Made by a program: the position numbers and the translations under genes
From: Flavobacterium agrisoli
GTDB taxonomy: Bacteria > Bacteroidota > Bacteroidia > Flavobacteriales > Flavobacteriaceae
NCBI RefSeq assembly: GCF_016522065.1
Contig: NZ_JAEHFV010000001.1
Span: forward strand, 1,116,001-1,180,000
Direction: 5' to 3'
DNA: 64,000 bases
Shown: positions 21,352-29,983 of the stretch, piece by piece
Position numbering within the stretch: the stretch's first letter is position 1
Layout: every line of letters starts with the position of its first letter
Notes under the pieces: generated by a model
Seen by the model: the letters and a program-made list of their open reading frames with translations, nothing else
What the model was told of the DNA's origin: nothing
The model's database searches: none

Positions 21352-21360
21352 GCAAAAATA
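21352..21360 (-). promoter_or_regulatory. Putative -7 element directly at the guaA start
   Basis: The minus strand reads TATTTTTGC, ending 2 bases before the ATG at 21349. No -33 TTG was found at the usual distance, so this is tentative. Confidence 0.35.
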
Positions 21361-21464
21361 CTTTTTATATTTTGAATTGAAAAACAGAGTTGTCAAAAAA
21401 ATGCTTTTTTAATCAAACTGCTAAAAATCAATAAATTACGATTATAAATAATTCATATTTTTAA

Positions 21465-22199
21465 TTATTCTTCTTTAATAACCATAATTGTAGCCTTGAA
21501 ACCGGCGGCTAAATTATCCCAATAATCATTGGTCATTAATGTATTTTGATCGTCATAAATTCGAATTTCGGCCGTATTTCCTCCAAGAGTTCCTATGTTT
21601 AAGGCCTCAAAATCGAGTTTATTAAAACCGTTATCCAAATTAATTTTGATTTCTCTAAAGTTACTTTCCAGAAAAAGTTGTGCTACCAAAACTCTCGAAT
21701 TGGAAGAGACTTTTACCAAATCGCCGTCAATGGCACCAAAATCGCGAAGTTTGACAATAAAAAATTTCGATTTGGTTTTTATTTCACCAAAATCAATATT
21801 GCGTTTCACCAAAATACCTCTTTCTCCTTTTAAACCTTCACTTCGTAAGGCTTTATCCAAATCATTTTCCATTTTAGGCACGTATTTATCACCCGGATTG
21901 GCAAAATCATTTTCGACCGACATGGTAAAGTTGTTTTTTTCTTCACCAATCTTATATTTCGAATTGGAAGGCTTTTGATTGGAAATTATACTTTTACTAT
22001 CATATACATTTGGAGCTTTGATACTAGGCACTTCGGGAGCAAAACTGGGCGTTTCTTCGGGCGCTTTTGGTACTGTTTTATTCGTTTTAATTCCCATATT
22101 GGCTGGGGGAATGGGCTTAAATTTAGTATTCGATTCAAACTGAGCAAAAGCTGTAAATCCAATAAAAAAAATAAATATCAGTAGTAAAATCTGCTTCAT
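21465..22199 (-). CDS. Secreted protein of unknown function
   Basis: 244 residues from the ATG at 22199, with a signal peptide (MKQILLLIFIFFIGFTAFAQ). A Pro/Lys/Ser-rich linker follows to about residue 95. The C-terminal 130 residues look like a beta-sandwich (FGEIKTKSKFFIVKLRDFGAIDGDLVKV, then AEIRIYDDQNTLM) reminiscent of small Ig-like or C2-like folds in Bacteroidota exported proteins. No enzyme motif is seen. It is monocistronic, divergent from the DnaJ-like gene. Confidence 0.72.
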   Translation of the reverse strand: MKQILLLIFIFFIGFTAFAQFESNTKFKPIPPANMGIKTNKTVPKAPEETPSFAPEVPSIKAPNVYDSKSIISNQKPSNSKYKIGEEKNNFTMSVENDFANPGDKYVPKMENDLDKALRSEGLKGERGILVKRNIDFGEIKTKSKFFIVKLRDFGAIDGDLVKVSSNSRVLVAQLFLESNFREIKINLDNGFNKLDFEALNIGTLGGNTAEIRIYDDQNTLMTNDYWDNLAAGFKATIMVIKEE

Positions 22200-22508
22200 T
22201 TGGGAGCTATTTTTGAAAAGTATTTTAAAAATCAAAATTACTATTTAAATAATTTGGGTCACTAAAACCTCTCTTTTTTAATTCAAAAAGTAAATCAACA
22301 AAAAACATTCCAAAAAAATCCTTAAAACAAAATTAAATATTTTACAAAATCGGGTTTCCATATCAAATTAAAGCAAAAATCCATTTTTTAGAAATCTCAT
22401 TTTAAGTTTCTTTTTTTAAAAGCACACCAAAAACATTTTACAAAACTTCTTGAATTTAAAGAATTTACATAACTTTGAGAGTATCGCATTTATTTAAAAT
22501 TAATAAAC
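22200..22508. other. Intergenic region between divergent genes
   Basis: About 310 bp, very AT-rich. It holds the promoter of the DnaJ-like gene near its right end (22450-22477). Nothing else specific was recognised and no ORF of note is present. Confidence 0.6.
22450..22477 (+). promoter_or_regulatory. Promoter of the cbpA-cbpM operon
   Basis: TTG at 22450-22452 and TAACTTTG at 22470-22477 are separated by 17 bp. This fits the Flavobacterium -33/-7 consensus, 31 bp before the ATG at 22509. Confidence 0.6.
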
Positions 22509-23414
22509 ATGGCAGATCTTAATTATTATACGATTTTAGGAATAACACAATCGGCCACGGAAGCCGAAATCAAAAAAGCCTATCGAAAATTAGCACGAAA
22601 ATACCACCCCGATTTGAATCCGAATGATCAGGAAGCGCAACGTAAATTTCAGGAAATTAACGAAGCCAACGAGGTTTTGAGTAATCCAGATAACCGAAAA
22701 AAATACGATCAATATGGTAAAGACTGGAAACATGCCGAAGAATTTGAAAAAGCAGGCTACAATCCCAATCAACAACGTTCAGAAAGTAGGCAATCTTCGC
22801 AATCCTCAAAATCTTATTCTGATTTTTCGGAAGCCGATTTTTCGGATCTTTTCAGTTCTATGTACGGTAGTGCAGGCAAACGTACTCAAGCAAAATTTAG
22901 AGGACAAGATTACAATGCCGAGTTGCAATTGGATTTAAAATCGGCTTATACCACACACAAACAAAGTTTAACGGTCAATGACAAAAACATTCGAATTACA
23001 ATTCCGGCTGGAGTAGAAAACGGTCAAGTAATTAAAATTCCGAATCATGGCGGTCCAGGAGCAAATGGTGGACCAAATGGCGATTTATACATTACCTTCT
23101 CTATTCCTAACGACTCGCAATTTAAACGAGAAGGAGCCAATTTGTACGCCAATGTTGATTTGGATTTGTATACAGCTTTGTTAGGAGGCGAAATTCAGGT
23201 ACCTACTTTTGATGGCGCTGTAAAAGTAAAGGTTGCCGAAAGCACGCAAAACAATACCAAAGTAAAGCTAAAAGGCAAAGGTTTTCCGAAGTACAAACAA
23301 GAAAATGAATTTGGCGACCTGTACATTACTTATCAAATTAAGTTGCCTAAAAACCTAAGCGCAGAAGAAAAAAAAGCAATTCAAAAACTTTCAAAATTGA
23401 AAAAAAATGGCTAA
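22509..23414 (+). CDS. DnaJ-family co-chaperone (CbpA-like)
   Basis: A 301-residue type II J-protein. The J domain is at residues 4-67 with YHPDLNP carrying the HPD motif that stimulates DnaK. A Ser-rich linker (about 75-115) leads to two beta-sandwich substrate-binding domains ([36 protein letters not shown]). There is no zinc-finger domain, so it is CbpA-like and not DnaJ proper. The next gene overlaps by 8 bp and encodes a CbpM-like modulator, which supports the CbpA assignment. Confidence 0.92.
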   Translation: MADLNYYTILGITQSATEAEIKKAYRKLARKYHPDLNPNDQEAQRKFQEINEANEVLSNPDNRKKYDQYGKDWKHAEEFEKAGYNPNQQRSESRQSSQSSKSYSDFSEADFSDLFSSMYGSAGKRTQAKFRGQDYNAELQLDLKSAYTTHKQSLTVNDKNIRITIPAGVENGQVIKIPNHGGPGANGGPNGDLYITFSIPNDSQFKREGANLYANVDLDLYTALLGGEIQVPTFDGAVKVKVAESTQNNTKVKLKGKGFPKYKQENEFGDLYITYQIKLPKNLSAEEKKAIQKLSKLKKNG

Positions 23415-23709
23415 TTCTAACTTAATACTCATCAAACAATTTTGTGTTTTGCACGATATAGAGCAAAATTTTATAACCGAATTAAACAATTACGGATTAA
23501 TTGAAATTGTTTCGGAAGAAAATGAAGAATTTTTACTTCACGAGCAATTGCCTCATATTGAAAAAATGATGCGACTTCATTATGATTTACAAGTAAACTT
23601 CGAAGGAATTGACGTGATTGCCAATTTGCTCGAAAAAATTGACTGCCTTCAACATGATTTAATTCGAAGTCACAATAAACTTCGCTTATACGAAAACGAA
23701 AATTCGTAA
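23407..23709 (+). CDS. CbpM-like chaperone modulator
   Basis: A 100-residue MerR-like helical protein ([24 protein letters not shown] at the N-terminus, [22 protein letters not shown] after it). This corresponds to the CbpM/YbiB-type regulators that bind the J domain of CbpA and control its activity. It overlaps the end of the J-protein gene by 8 bp, the usual cbpAM arrangement. Identification rests on both sequence pattern and context. Confidence 0.85.
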   Translation: MANSNLILIKQFCVLHDIEQNFITELNNYGLIEIVSEENEEFLLHEQLPHIEKMMRLHYDLQVNFEGIDVIANLLEKIDCLQHDLIRSHNKLRLYENENS

Positions 23710-23847
23710 CAAATACGCTGCAATCTCTTTTTATTTTAAACTGCTAAGATTACATTTTTTCCTAAATTGCGCCCAGTTAATTTAACCTTGAAAAGTACAA
23801 TAAACGCTATTACTTTTCATAAAAAACACACAAAATATAACCAAAAA

Positions 23848-24231
23848 ATGAAAAGAGAAAACATCTTAACGGGATCTCCGTGGGAAGACAAAATGGGATA
23901 TTGTCGTGCCGTACGCATTGGCAATATTATCGAAGTTTCGGGAACTGTTGCTATAGTTGACGGCGATAAAGTAAAAGCCGATGATGCTTATGCACAAACT
24001 TTAAACATTTTGGAACGAGTAGAAAAAGTTCTAGAAGATTTGAATGTAGGCATGAAAGATGTAATTCGTACTCGAATTTTTACTACCGATGTCAAGACTT
24101 TTGAAGACGTAGCAAAAGCACATGCTCAATTTTTTAAAGATATCAAACCCACTACAGGATTTTACGGAATCAACGAATTAGTTTCTCCTGATTATATAGT
24201 TGAAATTGAATTTACAGCTGTAGTTCACTAA
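23848..24231 (+). CDS. RidA family protein
   Basis: A 127-residue member of the YjgF/YER057c/UK114 family, which hydrolyses reactive enamine/imine intermediates of amino-acid metabolism. The conserved Arg lies in VIRTRIFTTDV, and the C-terminal VEIEFTAVV is typical. The frame is open to a TTG at 23767, but the ATG at 23848 (MKRENILTGSPWED) gives the family's normal length and N-terminus. The product resembles the RidA subgroup with an N-terminal SPWE motif; its own substrate is unknown. Confidence 0.9.
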   Translation: MKRENILTGSPWEDKMGYCRAVRIGNIIEVSGTVAIVDGDKVKADDAYAQTLNILERVEKVLEDLNVGMKDVIRTRIFTTDVKTFEDVAKAHAQFFKDIKPTTGFYGINELVSPDYIVEIEFTAVVH

Positions 24232-24259
24232 TTTTTAATACCAAACACCGATTCTGATC

Positions 24260-25516
24260 TTGATAAAAACAACCGCAATACAACGTCATTTTTTATTATT
24301 CTGCAAATGGCTCGTTATCTGTTTATTGATTGGTTTTTTATCTGGTTCAGCATCGGCGTTTTTTTTAGTTGCCTTGCAATGGGCTACTGATTTTCGTATC
24401 GCGCACCATTGGATAATATGGCTGCTACCTTTCGGTGGATTTTTAGTAGGCTTAAGCTATTTTTATTGGGGAAAAGAAGTAGTTAAAGGAAATAATCTTT
24501 TATTGGAAGAATACCATCAGCCACAAAAAACAATTCCATTTAAAATGGCGCCATTGGTACTTTTTGGAACAATTATAACGCATTTATTTGGTGGCTCAGC
24601 CGGAAGAGAAGGAACTGCGGTACAAATGGGAGGTGCCATTGCCGATCAATTTCAATGTTTTTTTAAACTCAGCATTTCCGACAGGAAAACACTTCTTATT
24701 TTAGGAATTAGTGCTGGTTTTGCCTCAGTTTTTGGCACACCTCTAACAGGGGCTATTTTTGCAGTTGAAGTGGTTTATTTCAGTAAAATTAATTACAAGA
24801 CTATTCCACTTAGTTTTATTACTGCGTATGCGGCCTATTATACTGTCGAAATGTGGCAAGTTGCGCATACCCATTATCAAATTCCTTTTGTTCCTCCTTT
24901 AAGTTTATCCCTCACGGGCTATTCCGTTGCAGCCGCAATACTATTTGGCTTGGCCGCAATGTTGTTTTCTAGAGGTACTCATTTTTGGAATTCCCTTTTC
25001 AAAAAAATCAACTTCCCTCCTTTTAGACCTTTACTTGGCGGCTTCATTTTAGCACTGGTATTTTTAAATTTTAATTTTGAAAAATTCGAAGGTTTAGGAG
25101 TTCCCACAATTGTAACAGCTTTTAAAACTACAAGTGATTGGCCTGATTTCTTATTAAAAATTCTATTTACCAGTTTCACTTTAGGAGCAGGATTTAAAGG
25201 CGGCGAAGTTACTCCTCTGTTTTTTGTTGGTGCCACTTTAGGAAGCGCTTTATCCGTTGTTATTCCTTTACCTATTGCACTTTTGGCTGGAATGGGATTT
25301 GTGGCCGTTTTTTCGGGTGCCACCCATACTCCAATTGCCTGCACTATCATGGGTATTGAATTGTTTGGTATTTCTTGCGCGTTATATGTTGGTATTGCGT
25401 GTGTTATTGCATATTTTGCCTCGGGAACAGTCGGTATTTATCAATCGCAAATTGTGTTGGGACCAAAATATACTTTTTACCAAAAATTAAGGATTCGAAA
25501 TTTAAAAAACCTGTAA
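24260..25516 (+). CDS. CLC-F type fluoride/proton antiporter
   Basis: A 418-residue ClC-fold membrane protein with about ten hydrophobic segments. The ion-path motifs are those of the fluoride-specific CLC-F clade and not of chloride ClCs. GNNLL (from residue 77) replaces GSGIP. GREGTAVQMG holds the gating Glu117. Glu316 and Thr318 lie in GGEVTPLFF, at spacings matching the fluoride-site residues reported for CLC-F. It should export F-. A TTG start at 24260 is assumed: no ATG precedes the first TM and an in-frame stop lies at 24236. No fluoride riboswitch was seen in the short upstream gap. Confidence 0.85.
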   Translation: MIKTTAIQRHFLLFCKWLVICLLIGFLSGSASAFFLVALQWATDFRIAHHWIIWLLPFGGFLVGLSYFYWGKEVVKGNNLLLEEYHQPQKTIPFKMAPLVLFGTIITHLFGGSAGREGTAVQMGGAIADQFQCFFKLSISDRKTLLILGISAGFASVFGTPLTGAIFAVEVVYFSKINYKTIPLSFITAYAAYYTVEMWQVAHTHYQIPFVPPLSLSLTGYSVAAAILFGLAAMLFSRGTHFWNSLFKKINFPPFRPLLGGFILALVFLNFNFEKFEGLGVPTIVTAFKTTSDWPDFLLKILFTSFTLGAGFKGGEVTPLFFVGATLGSALSVVIPLPIALLAGMGFVAVFSGATHTPIACTIMGIELFGISCALYVGIACVIAYFASGTVGIYQSQIVLGPKYTFYQKLRIRNLKNL

Positions 25517-25583
25517 TTTCTAAAAGGATGTTAATCTTGCAAATGTTTTCAGGTTTACCACAAAAAAATGTAAATTCGCACAC

Positions 25584-26591
25584 ATGAAAACAGAAGACAT
25601 CCAAGCTATTAAAGCGCTTTTAGCAACTCCAAAAAAAATTGCCATAATTCCACATCGAGGTCCAGATGGCGATGCAATGGGTTCTACATTAGCCTTATAC
25701 CATTTTTTAAAAAAATTCAATCACGAACCAACCGTTATAGCTCCTAATGAATTTCCTAATTTTTTAGCTTGGCTTCCAGGTTCTGAAACCTTAAAAATTT
25801 TCGAAAACGAAACTTCTTTGTGTACCGAAATTTTAAAAGAATCCGATTTAATTTTCACGCTCGATTTTAATGCTTTGCATCGTACAGGCGAAATGGAACA
25901 TACTTTGGCCCAAATGAATGCGCCTTTTATTATGATCGATCACCATCAGAAACCGGATGATTATGCGGCTTATACTTATTCGGATACTTCTTTTGGTTCT
26001 ACCTGCGAAATGATTTACAATTTTATCGTTTTTATGGATCAAAAATTTGCCTTAGACAAAACCATAGCTACCTGCATTTACACTGGAATTTTAACCGATT
26101 CGGGTTCTTTCCGATTTCCAGGAACAACAGGAAATACCCATCGCATTATTGCCGAATTAATTGATTTAGGCGTTGAGAATACTCAAATTCCAATTTTGCT
26201 TTTCGATAACAATTCATTTAGTCGATTGCAGTTATTAGGTCGGGCTTTGCAAAACATGAAAGTTTTTCGCAATTACAAAACCTCTTATACTACCTTAACA
26301 CAGACAGAATTAGATGCTTTTGATTACGAAAAAGGTGATACTGAAGGAATTGTAAATTACGGTTTAAGCATGAAAGGAATTCATTTTACCGCTATCTTTA
26401 TCGAAAATAAAGACGAAAAAATTATCAAAATTTCATTCCGTTCACAAGGCAGTTTTGATGTAAACGAATTTGCTAGAATGCACTTTAACGGTGGTGGACA
26501 TCAAAATGCAGCTGGAGGAAAATCCACACTTTCTATGGAAGACACTATAACTAAATTTGAAGCGTTATTATCCAATCTTAATATACAATAA
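25584..26591 (+). CDS. DHH/DHHA1 family phosphoesterase (NrnA-like)
   Basis: A 335-residue cytosolic enzyme. The motifs are in order: IIPHRGPDGDAMGS, TLDFNALHR, IMIDHHQ (the DHH motif), GILTDSGSFRF, and the DHHA1 glycine loop GGGHQNAAGG near the C-terminus. NrnA-like enzymes degrade nanoRNAs and dephosphorylate pAp; some hydrolyse cyclic dinucleotide products. The gldI start codon follows its stop immediately, so the two are cotranscribed. Confidence 0.9.
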   Translation: MKTEDIQAIKALLATPKKIAIIPHRGPDGDAMGSTLALYHFLKKFNHEPTVIAPNEFPNFLAWLPGSETLKIFENETSLCTEILKESDLIFTLDFNALHRTGEMEHTLAQMNAPFIMIDHHQKPDDYAAYTYSDTSFGSTCEMIYNFIVFMDQKFALDKTIATCIYTGILTDSGSFRFPGTTGNTHRIIAELIDLGVENTQIPILLFDNNSFSRLQLLGRALQNMKVFRNYKTSYTTLTQTELDAFDYEKGDTEGIVNYGLSMKGIHFTAIFIENKDEKIIKISFRSQGSFDVNEFARMHFNGGGHQNAAGGKSTLSMEDTITKFEALLSNLNIQ

Positions 26592-27239
26592 ATGGCATTT
26601 AATTATTACAAAATAAGCTTTTTAGTACTGCTTGTAAGTTTTCTTTCGGGAAGTTGCCAGAAAGAAGAAGGAGCTCGAAAACCCATTTCTAGAGCGTCGG
26701 GTAGTTTTATGAAACAATCGGTAGAACGAAATAAGAAATTAGTCGCTACCGAAGAAGATCAAATAAAGGCAATTATCAAAAAAAATCCAAAAATTGATTA
26801 TATCGCTTCTAAAAAAGGCTATTGGTATTATTATGATATCCAAAACACAACCGATACGCTTACTCCAAAAAAAGGAGATGTTGCTTTTTTTACTTACGAA
26901 ATAAAAAATCTAAAAGGCGAAATCATTTATTCGGAATTGGAATTGCGTCCGCAAACTTATTATGTAGACAAAGAAGAAATCATGATGGGACTGCGAGACG
27001 GAATAAAATTAATGCATAAAAAAGAAAAAATAAACTTCCTTTTTCCTTCGCACATTGCCTACGGTTATCATGGTGATAATAAAAAAATTGGCGTAAACCA
27101 ACCCATTATTTGCACGGTAACTTTAACCAATTTTGTTTCTGAAAACACGTATAAAAAATACACAGGACAACCAAAAACACAAGCTACAACAACAGCTCCT
27201 GTAGCCACCGAAGCTCCTGTAAACGACACCCTAAATTAA
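26592..27239 (+). CDS. gldI: Gliding motility-associated FKBP-type peptidyl-prolyl isomerase GldI
   Basis: A 215-residue lipoprotein (signal ending FLSGSC, acylated Cys). The FKBP-like domain spans about residues 75-185 (KKGDVAFFTYEIKNLKG, VDKEEIMMGLRDGIKLMHKKEKINFLFPSHIAYGYHG) and a Thr/Ala/Pro-rich tail follows. GldI is required for gliding in Flavobacterium, probably by folding exported Gld/T9SS components. The ATG directly follows the preceding stop (TAAATG). Two further prolyl isomerases lie downstream in the same unit. Confidence 0.9.
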   Translation: MAFNYYKISFLVLLVSFLSGSCQKEEGARKPISRASGSFMKQSVERNKKLVATEEDQIKAIIKKNPKIDYIASKKGYWYYYDIQNTTDTLTPKKGDVAFFTYEIKNLKGEIIYSELELRPQTYYVDKEEIMMGLRDGIKLMHKKEKINFLFPSHIAYGYHGDNKKIGVNQPIICTVTLTNFVSENTYKKYTGQPKTQATTTAPVATEAPVNDTLN

Positions 27240-27256
27240 CTTTCAATATTTTAAAA

Positions 27257-28387
27257 ATGAAAAAAAAGATTGCAATTTTACTATTATTAGTTACTGCCTT
27301 TTATTCCTGTAAAGACAAACACAGCAATTTGCCCGATGGTTTGTATGCCGACATCGAAACCAGTAAAGGAAATATTATTGTAGCGCTAGATTATAAAAAA
27401 GCGCCTATAACAGTAGCCAATTTTGTGACACTTGCCGAAGGTAAAAATGAATTTGTAACACATCCGGAACTTAAAAACAAACCTTTTTTTAACGGTTTAA
27501 AATTTCATCGTGTTATTCCCGATTTTATGATTCAAACGGGTGACCCACTTGGAACAGGATCTGGTGATGCGGGTTACAAATTTAAAGATGAAATCACCGA
27601 TTTGGATTTTTCTAACCCTGGAGTTCTCGCCATGGCCAATAACGGACCGGCAACCAATAGCTCTCAATTTTTTATTACCCACGTACCAACACCTTGGCTT
27701 CAAGGAAAACACACTGTTTTTGGTCATGTTGTAGAAAACGGAATGGAAGTGGTAAACAAAATCAACCAAGATGATTTATTAATCTCTGTTACTATTATTC
27801 GAAACGGAGAAGCCGCTAAAAAATTTGATGCTGTAAAAGTATTTGGTGATTATTTTAAGGAAGAATCAAAAGCTTTAAAAGCGCAACAAGATTTAGAAGC
27901 TAAAAATAAAGCAGAATACACGGCTAAATACAAAGCTGTTATTGACTCAAAATTAAATTTTTTAGCAGAAACCAAAGCAAAATCAACCAAAACCAAAACA
28001 GGTTTACAGTATACCATTATTAAAAAAGGAACTGGCAAAAAACCAAGTACAGGACAACAATTATTTATTGATTATGCTGGATTTTTAGAAGATGCAACTC
28101 TTTTTGATACCAGTATGGCAAGTGTTGCCGAACAATTTGGGAAATTAGACCCTGCGAGAGCAGCAGCCGGACAATACAACCCAATTCCATTTCAAGCAGG
28201 CAGAAAAGACGGAATGATTCCTGGGTTTATTGAAGGAATCGAACAACTTTCGTTTGGTGACAAAGCCGTTTTATTTATCCCTACTCATTTAGCCTACGGT
28301 GTTACGGGTGCCGGAAATGGCGTTATTCCACCAAATGCTAATATCATTTTCGAAATTGAATTATTAGAAAAAGCACCTCAACAATAA
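27257..28387 (+). CDS. Cyclophilin-FKBP fusion peptidyl-prolyl isomerase (lipoprotein)
   Basis: 376 residues. A lipoprotein signal (LLLVTAFYSCKD) is followed by a cyclophilin domain at about 30-195 (FHRVIPDFMIQTGDPLG, GVLAMANNGPATNSSQFFITHVP, HTVFGHVV), a Lys/Ala-rich helical linker, and an FKBP domain from about 255 (GQQLFIDYAGFLEDATLFDTS, GMIPGFIEGIEQL, IPPNANIIFEIELLE). Two different prolyl isomerase folds thus sit in one periplasmic protein. It lies 17 bp after gldI and is paralogous to the next gene. Confidence 0.92.
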   Translation: MKKKIAILLLLVTAFYSCKDKHSNLPDGLYADIETSKGNIIVALDYKKAPITVANFVTLAEGKNEFVTHPELKNKPFFNGLKFHRVIPDFMIQTGDPLGTGSGDAGYKFKDEITDLDFSNPGVLAMANNGPATNSSQFFITHVPTPWLQGKHTVFGHVVENGMEVVNKINQDDLLISVTIIRNGEAAKKFDAVKVFGDYFKEESKALKAQQDLEAKNKAEYTAKYKAVIDSKLNFLAETKAKSTKTKTGLQYTIIKKGTGKKPSTGQQLFIDYAGFLEDATLFDTSMASVAEQFGKLDPARAAAGQYNPIPFQAGRKDGMIPGFIEGIEQLSFGDKAVLFIPTHLAYGVTGAGNGVIPPNANIIFEIELLEKAPQQ

Positions 28388-28415
28388 CATTTAAAATTCA
28401 ACTAAAACAAAAAGC

Positions 28416-29585
28416 ATGAAACTCAAAATCATACTTTTAAGCTTGATTACTACATTGTCGCTTCAAGCTCAAACCAACAAAAAGAAAGTTAATACAGATG
28501 GACTTTTTGCAACCATAACAACTAATAAAGGGACGATTCTACTTCAACTTGAATACCAAAAAAGTCCTATTACCGTTGCCAATTTTATAACTTTAGTAGA
28601 AGGTAACAATCCGTATGTAACCACTTCTGATTTAAAAGGAAAACCTTTTTATGACGGATTAAAATTTCACCGTGTTATTGCCGATTTTATGATTCAAGGT
28701 GGTGATCCGCTAGGAAATGGTTCTGGTGGTCCTGGATATTCGTTCAAAGATGAATTCAACGACGCATTAAGATTTGATAAAGGAGGTATTTTAGCGATGG
28801 CCAATTCGGGTCCTAAAACCAACGGAAGTCAGTTTTTTATAACTCATAAAGATACCCCTTGGTTAAATGACAAACACACTATTTTTGGACATGTTACCGA
28901 AGGAATGGATGTTGTCAACCAAATTTTAATGGATGATGTCATCACCAAAGTAACGATTACGCGAAAAGGAAGCGACGCTAAAAAATTCGATGCTAAAAAA
29001 ATATTTACCACCTATTATGAGAACAAAGCGGAAGATGAAAAAAAAGAAGCTTTGTTAGCAGAAGAAAAGAAAAAACAAGCAGCCGCTTTAGCTTTGGAGA
29101 AAGAAAAAGAATATAAATTAAAATACGCTCCCGTTATTACGGCAAAAGCAACCGAATTATCTGAAAGCAAAAAAACAGCTACTACTACTCCAACTGGATT
29201 AATGTATAAAATAACGTCGAAAGGAAGTGGCGAAAAACCTGCAGAGGGTAGCACACTTTATTTTCATTATGCCGGTTATTTTGAAGACGGATCGCTGTTT
29301 GATAGCAGTAAAGAAGAGATTGCAACTGCGTATGGCAAACACGATAACAACCGTGCCGCACAAGGCGGGTACAGTGCGTTTCCCTTTCCTGTTGGTCGTC
29401 AAGATGGCATGATTCCTGGGTTTACCGAGGCTTTAAGCTTACTAAATTACGGTGATAAAGGTATTTTTTACATCCCTTCTAATTTAGCTTATGGCGAACG
29501 AGGCGCTGGTGGAGTAATTCCGCCAAATGCCACTTTAATTTTTGAAATTGAAGTTTATAAAGAACAACCAGCTCCTAAAAGTTAA
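28416..29585 (+). CDS. Cyclophilin-FKBP fusion peptidyl-prolyl isomerase (secreted)
   Basis: A 389-residue paralogue of the preceding gene with the same order: cyclophilin (FHRVIADFMIQGGDPLG, TNGSQFFITHKDTPWL), a longer charged linker (EEKKKQAAALALEKEKEYKLK), and FKBP (LYFHYAGYFEDGSLFDSS, GVIPPNATLIFEIEV). Its signal peptide ends in SLQAQ without a lipobox Cys. One copy is therefore likely membrane-anchored and this one soluble in the periplasm. A very strong terminator follows. Confidence 0.92.
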   Translation: MKLKIILLSLITTLSLQAQTNKKKVNTDGLFATITTNKGTILLQLEYQKSPITVANFITLVEGNNPYVTTSDLKGKPFYDGLKFHRVIADFMIQGGDPLGNGSGGPGYSFKDEFNDALRFDKGGILAMANSGPKTNGSQFFITHKDTPWLNDKHTIFGHVTEGMDVVNQILMDDVITKVTITRKGSDAKKFDAKKIFTTYYENKAEDEKKEALLAEEKKKQAAALALEKEKEYKLKYAPVITAKATELSESKKTATTTPTGLMYKITSKGSGEKPAEGSTLYFHYAGYFEDGSLFDSSKEEIATAYGKHDNNRAAQGGYSAFPFPVGRQDGMIPGFTEALSLLNYGDKGIFYIPSNLAYGERGAGGVIPPNATLIFEIEVYKEQPAPKS

Positions 29586-29622
29586 TATTCAATTTTAAAA
29601 AATCAAATCCGTTTTAAGGCAT

Positions 29623-29666
29623 AATCAGGTCGTTTTGGAAATTCCAAAACGACCTGATTTTTTTAT
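29623..29666 (+). terminator. Strong intrinsic terminator after the gldI-PPIase unit
   Basis: An 18-bp perfect stem: AATCAGGTCGTTTTGGAA at 29623-29640 pairs with 29642-29659 and is followed by a T-run. It separates the PPIase operon from the curli operon. Confidence 0.92.
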
Positions 29667-29983
29667 TGCACTCTATTTCATGTTATAAAAATGAAATAAA
29701 AGTTCTTAAATGTTTATTTTTTTTAACACTAAATTTTGTCAGATAAGTAGTTCGTCGGGATTGTGCAGCAGTTCATCGAAAAATCACCTTTTTCTGAATA
29801 AAACAGGTGTTTTTACTTGGTACGTTCGAAAAAAGTTATCTAAATTTGACTTGTGAAAATGAAATAAATGATAGGACAAAAATGAATTAAAGATAAAAAA
29901 TTTCACAAAAAATTACAGGATTCCCAAATCCACTCACTACCTACATGATAAGTTGTATTAATAACCAATTAAATATATTTATT
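29667..29983 (+). promoter_or_regulatory. Curli operon upstream region and promoter
   Basis: About 317 bp without a gene. TTG at 29817-29819 and TAAATTTG at 29841-29848 are 21 bp apart and match the Flavobacterium promoter consensus, giving a leader of about 130 nt. A weak hairpin (CACCT near 29785 with AGGTG near 29805, then a T-run) lies just before it. A long leader before an amyloid operon is suggestive of post-transcriptional control, but no known riboswitch was recognised. Confidence 0.5.

Noticed and set aside
21595-21978. Plus-strand ORF of 127 codons opposite the secreted protein gene
   Set aside because: Composition is Ser/Leu/Lys-rich antisense, with no promoter or leader, and the minus-strand frame has a good signal peptide.
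24232-24259. Fluoride riboswitch upstream of the CLC-F gene
   Set aside because: The gap is only 28 bp and lacks the GGNGAUGG-type core; none was seen in the end of the ridA gene either.
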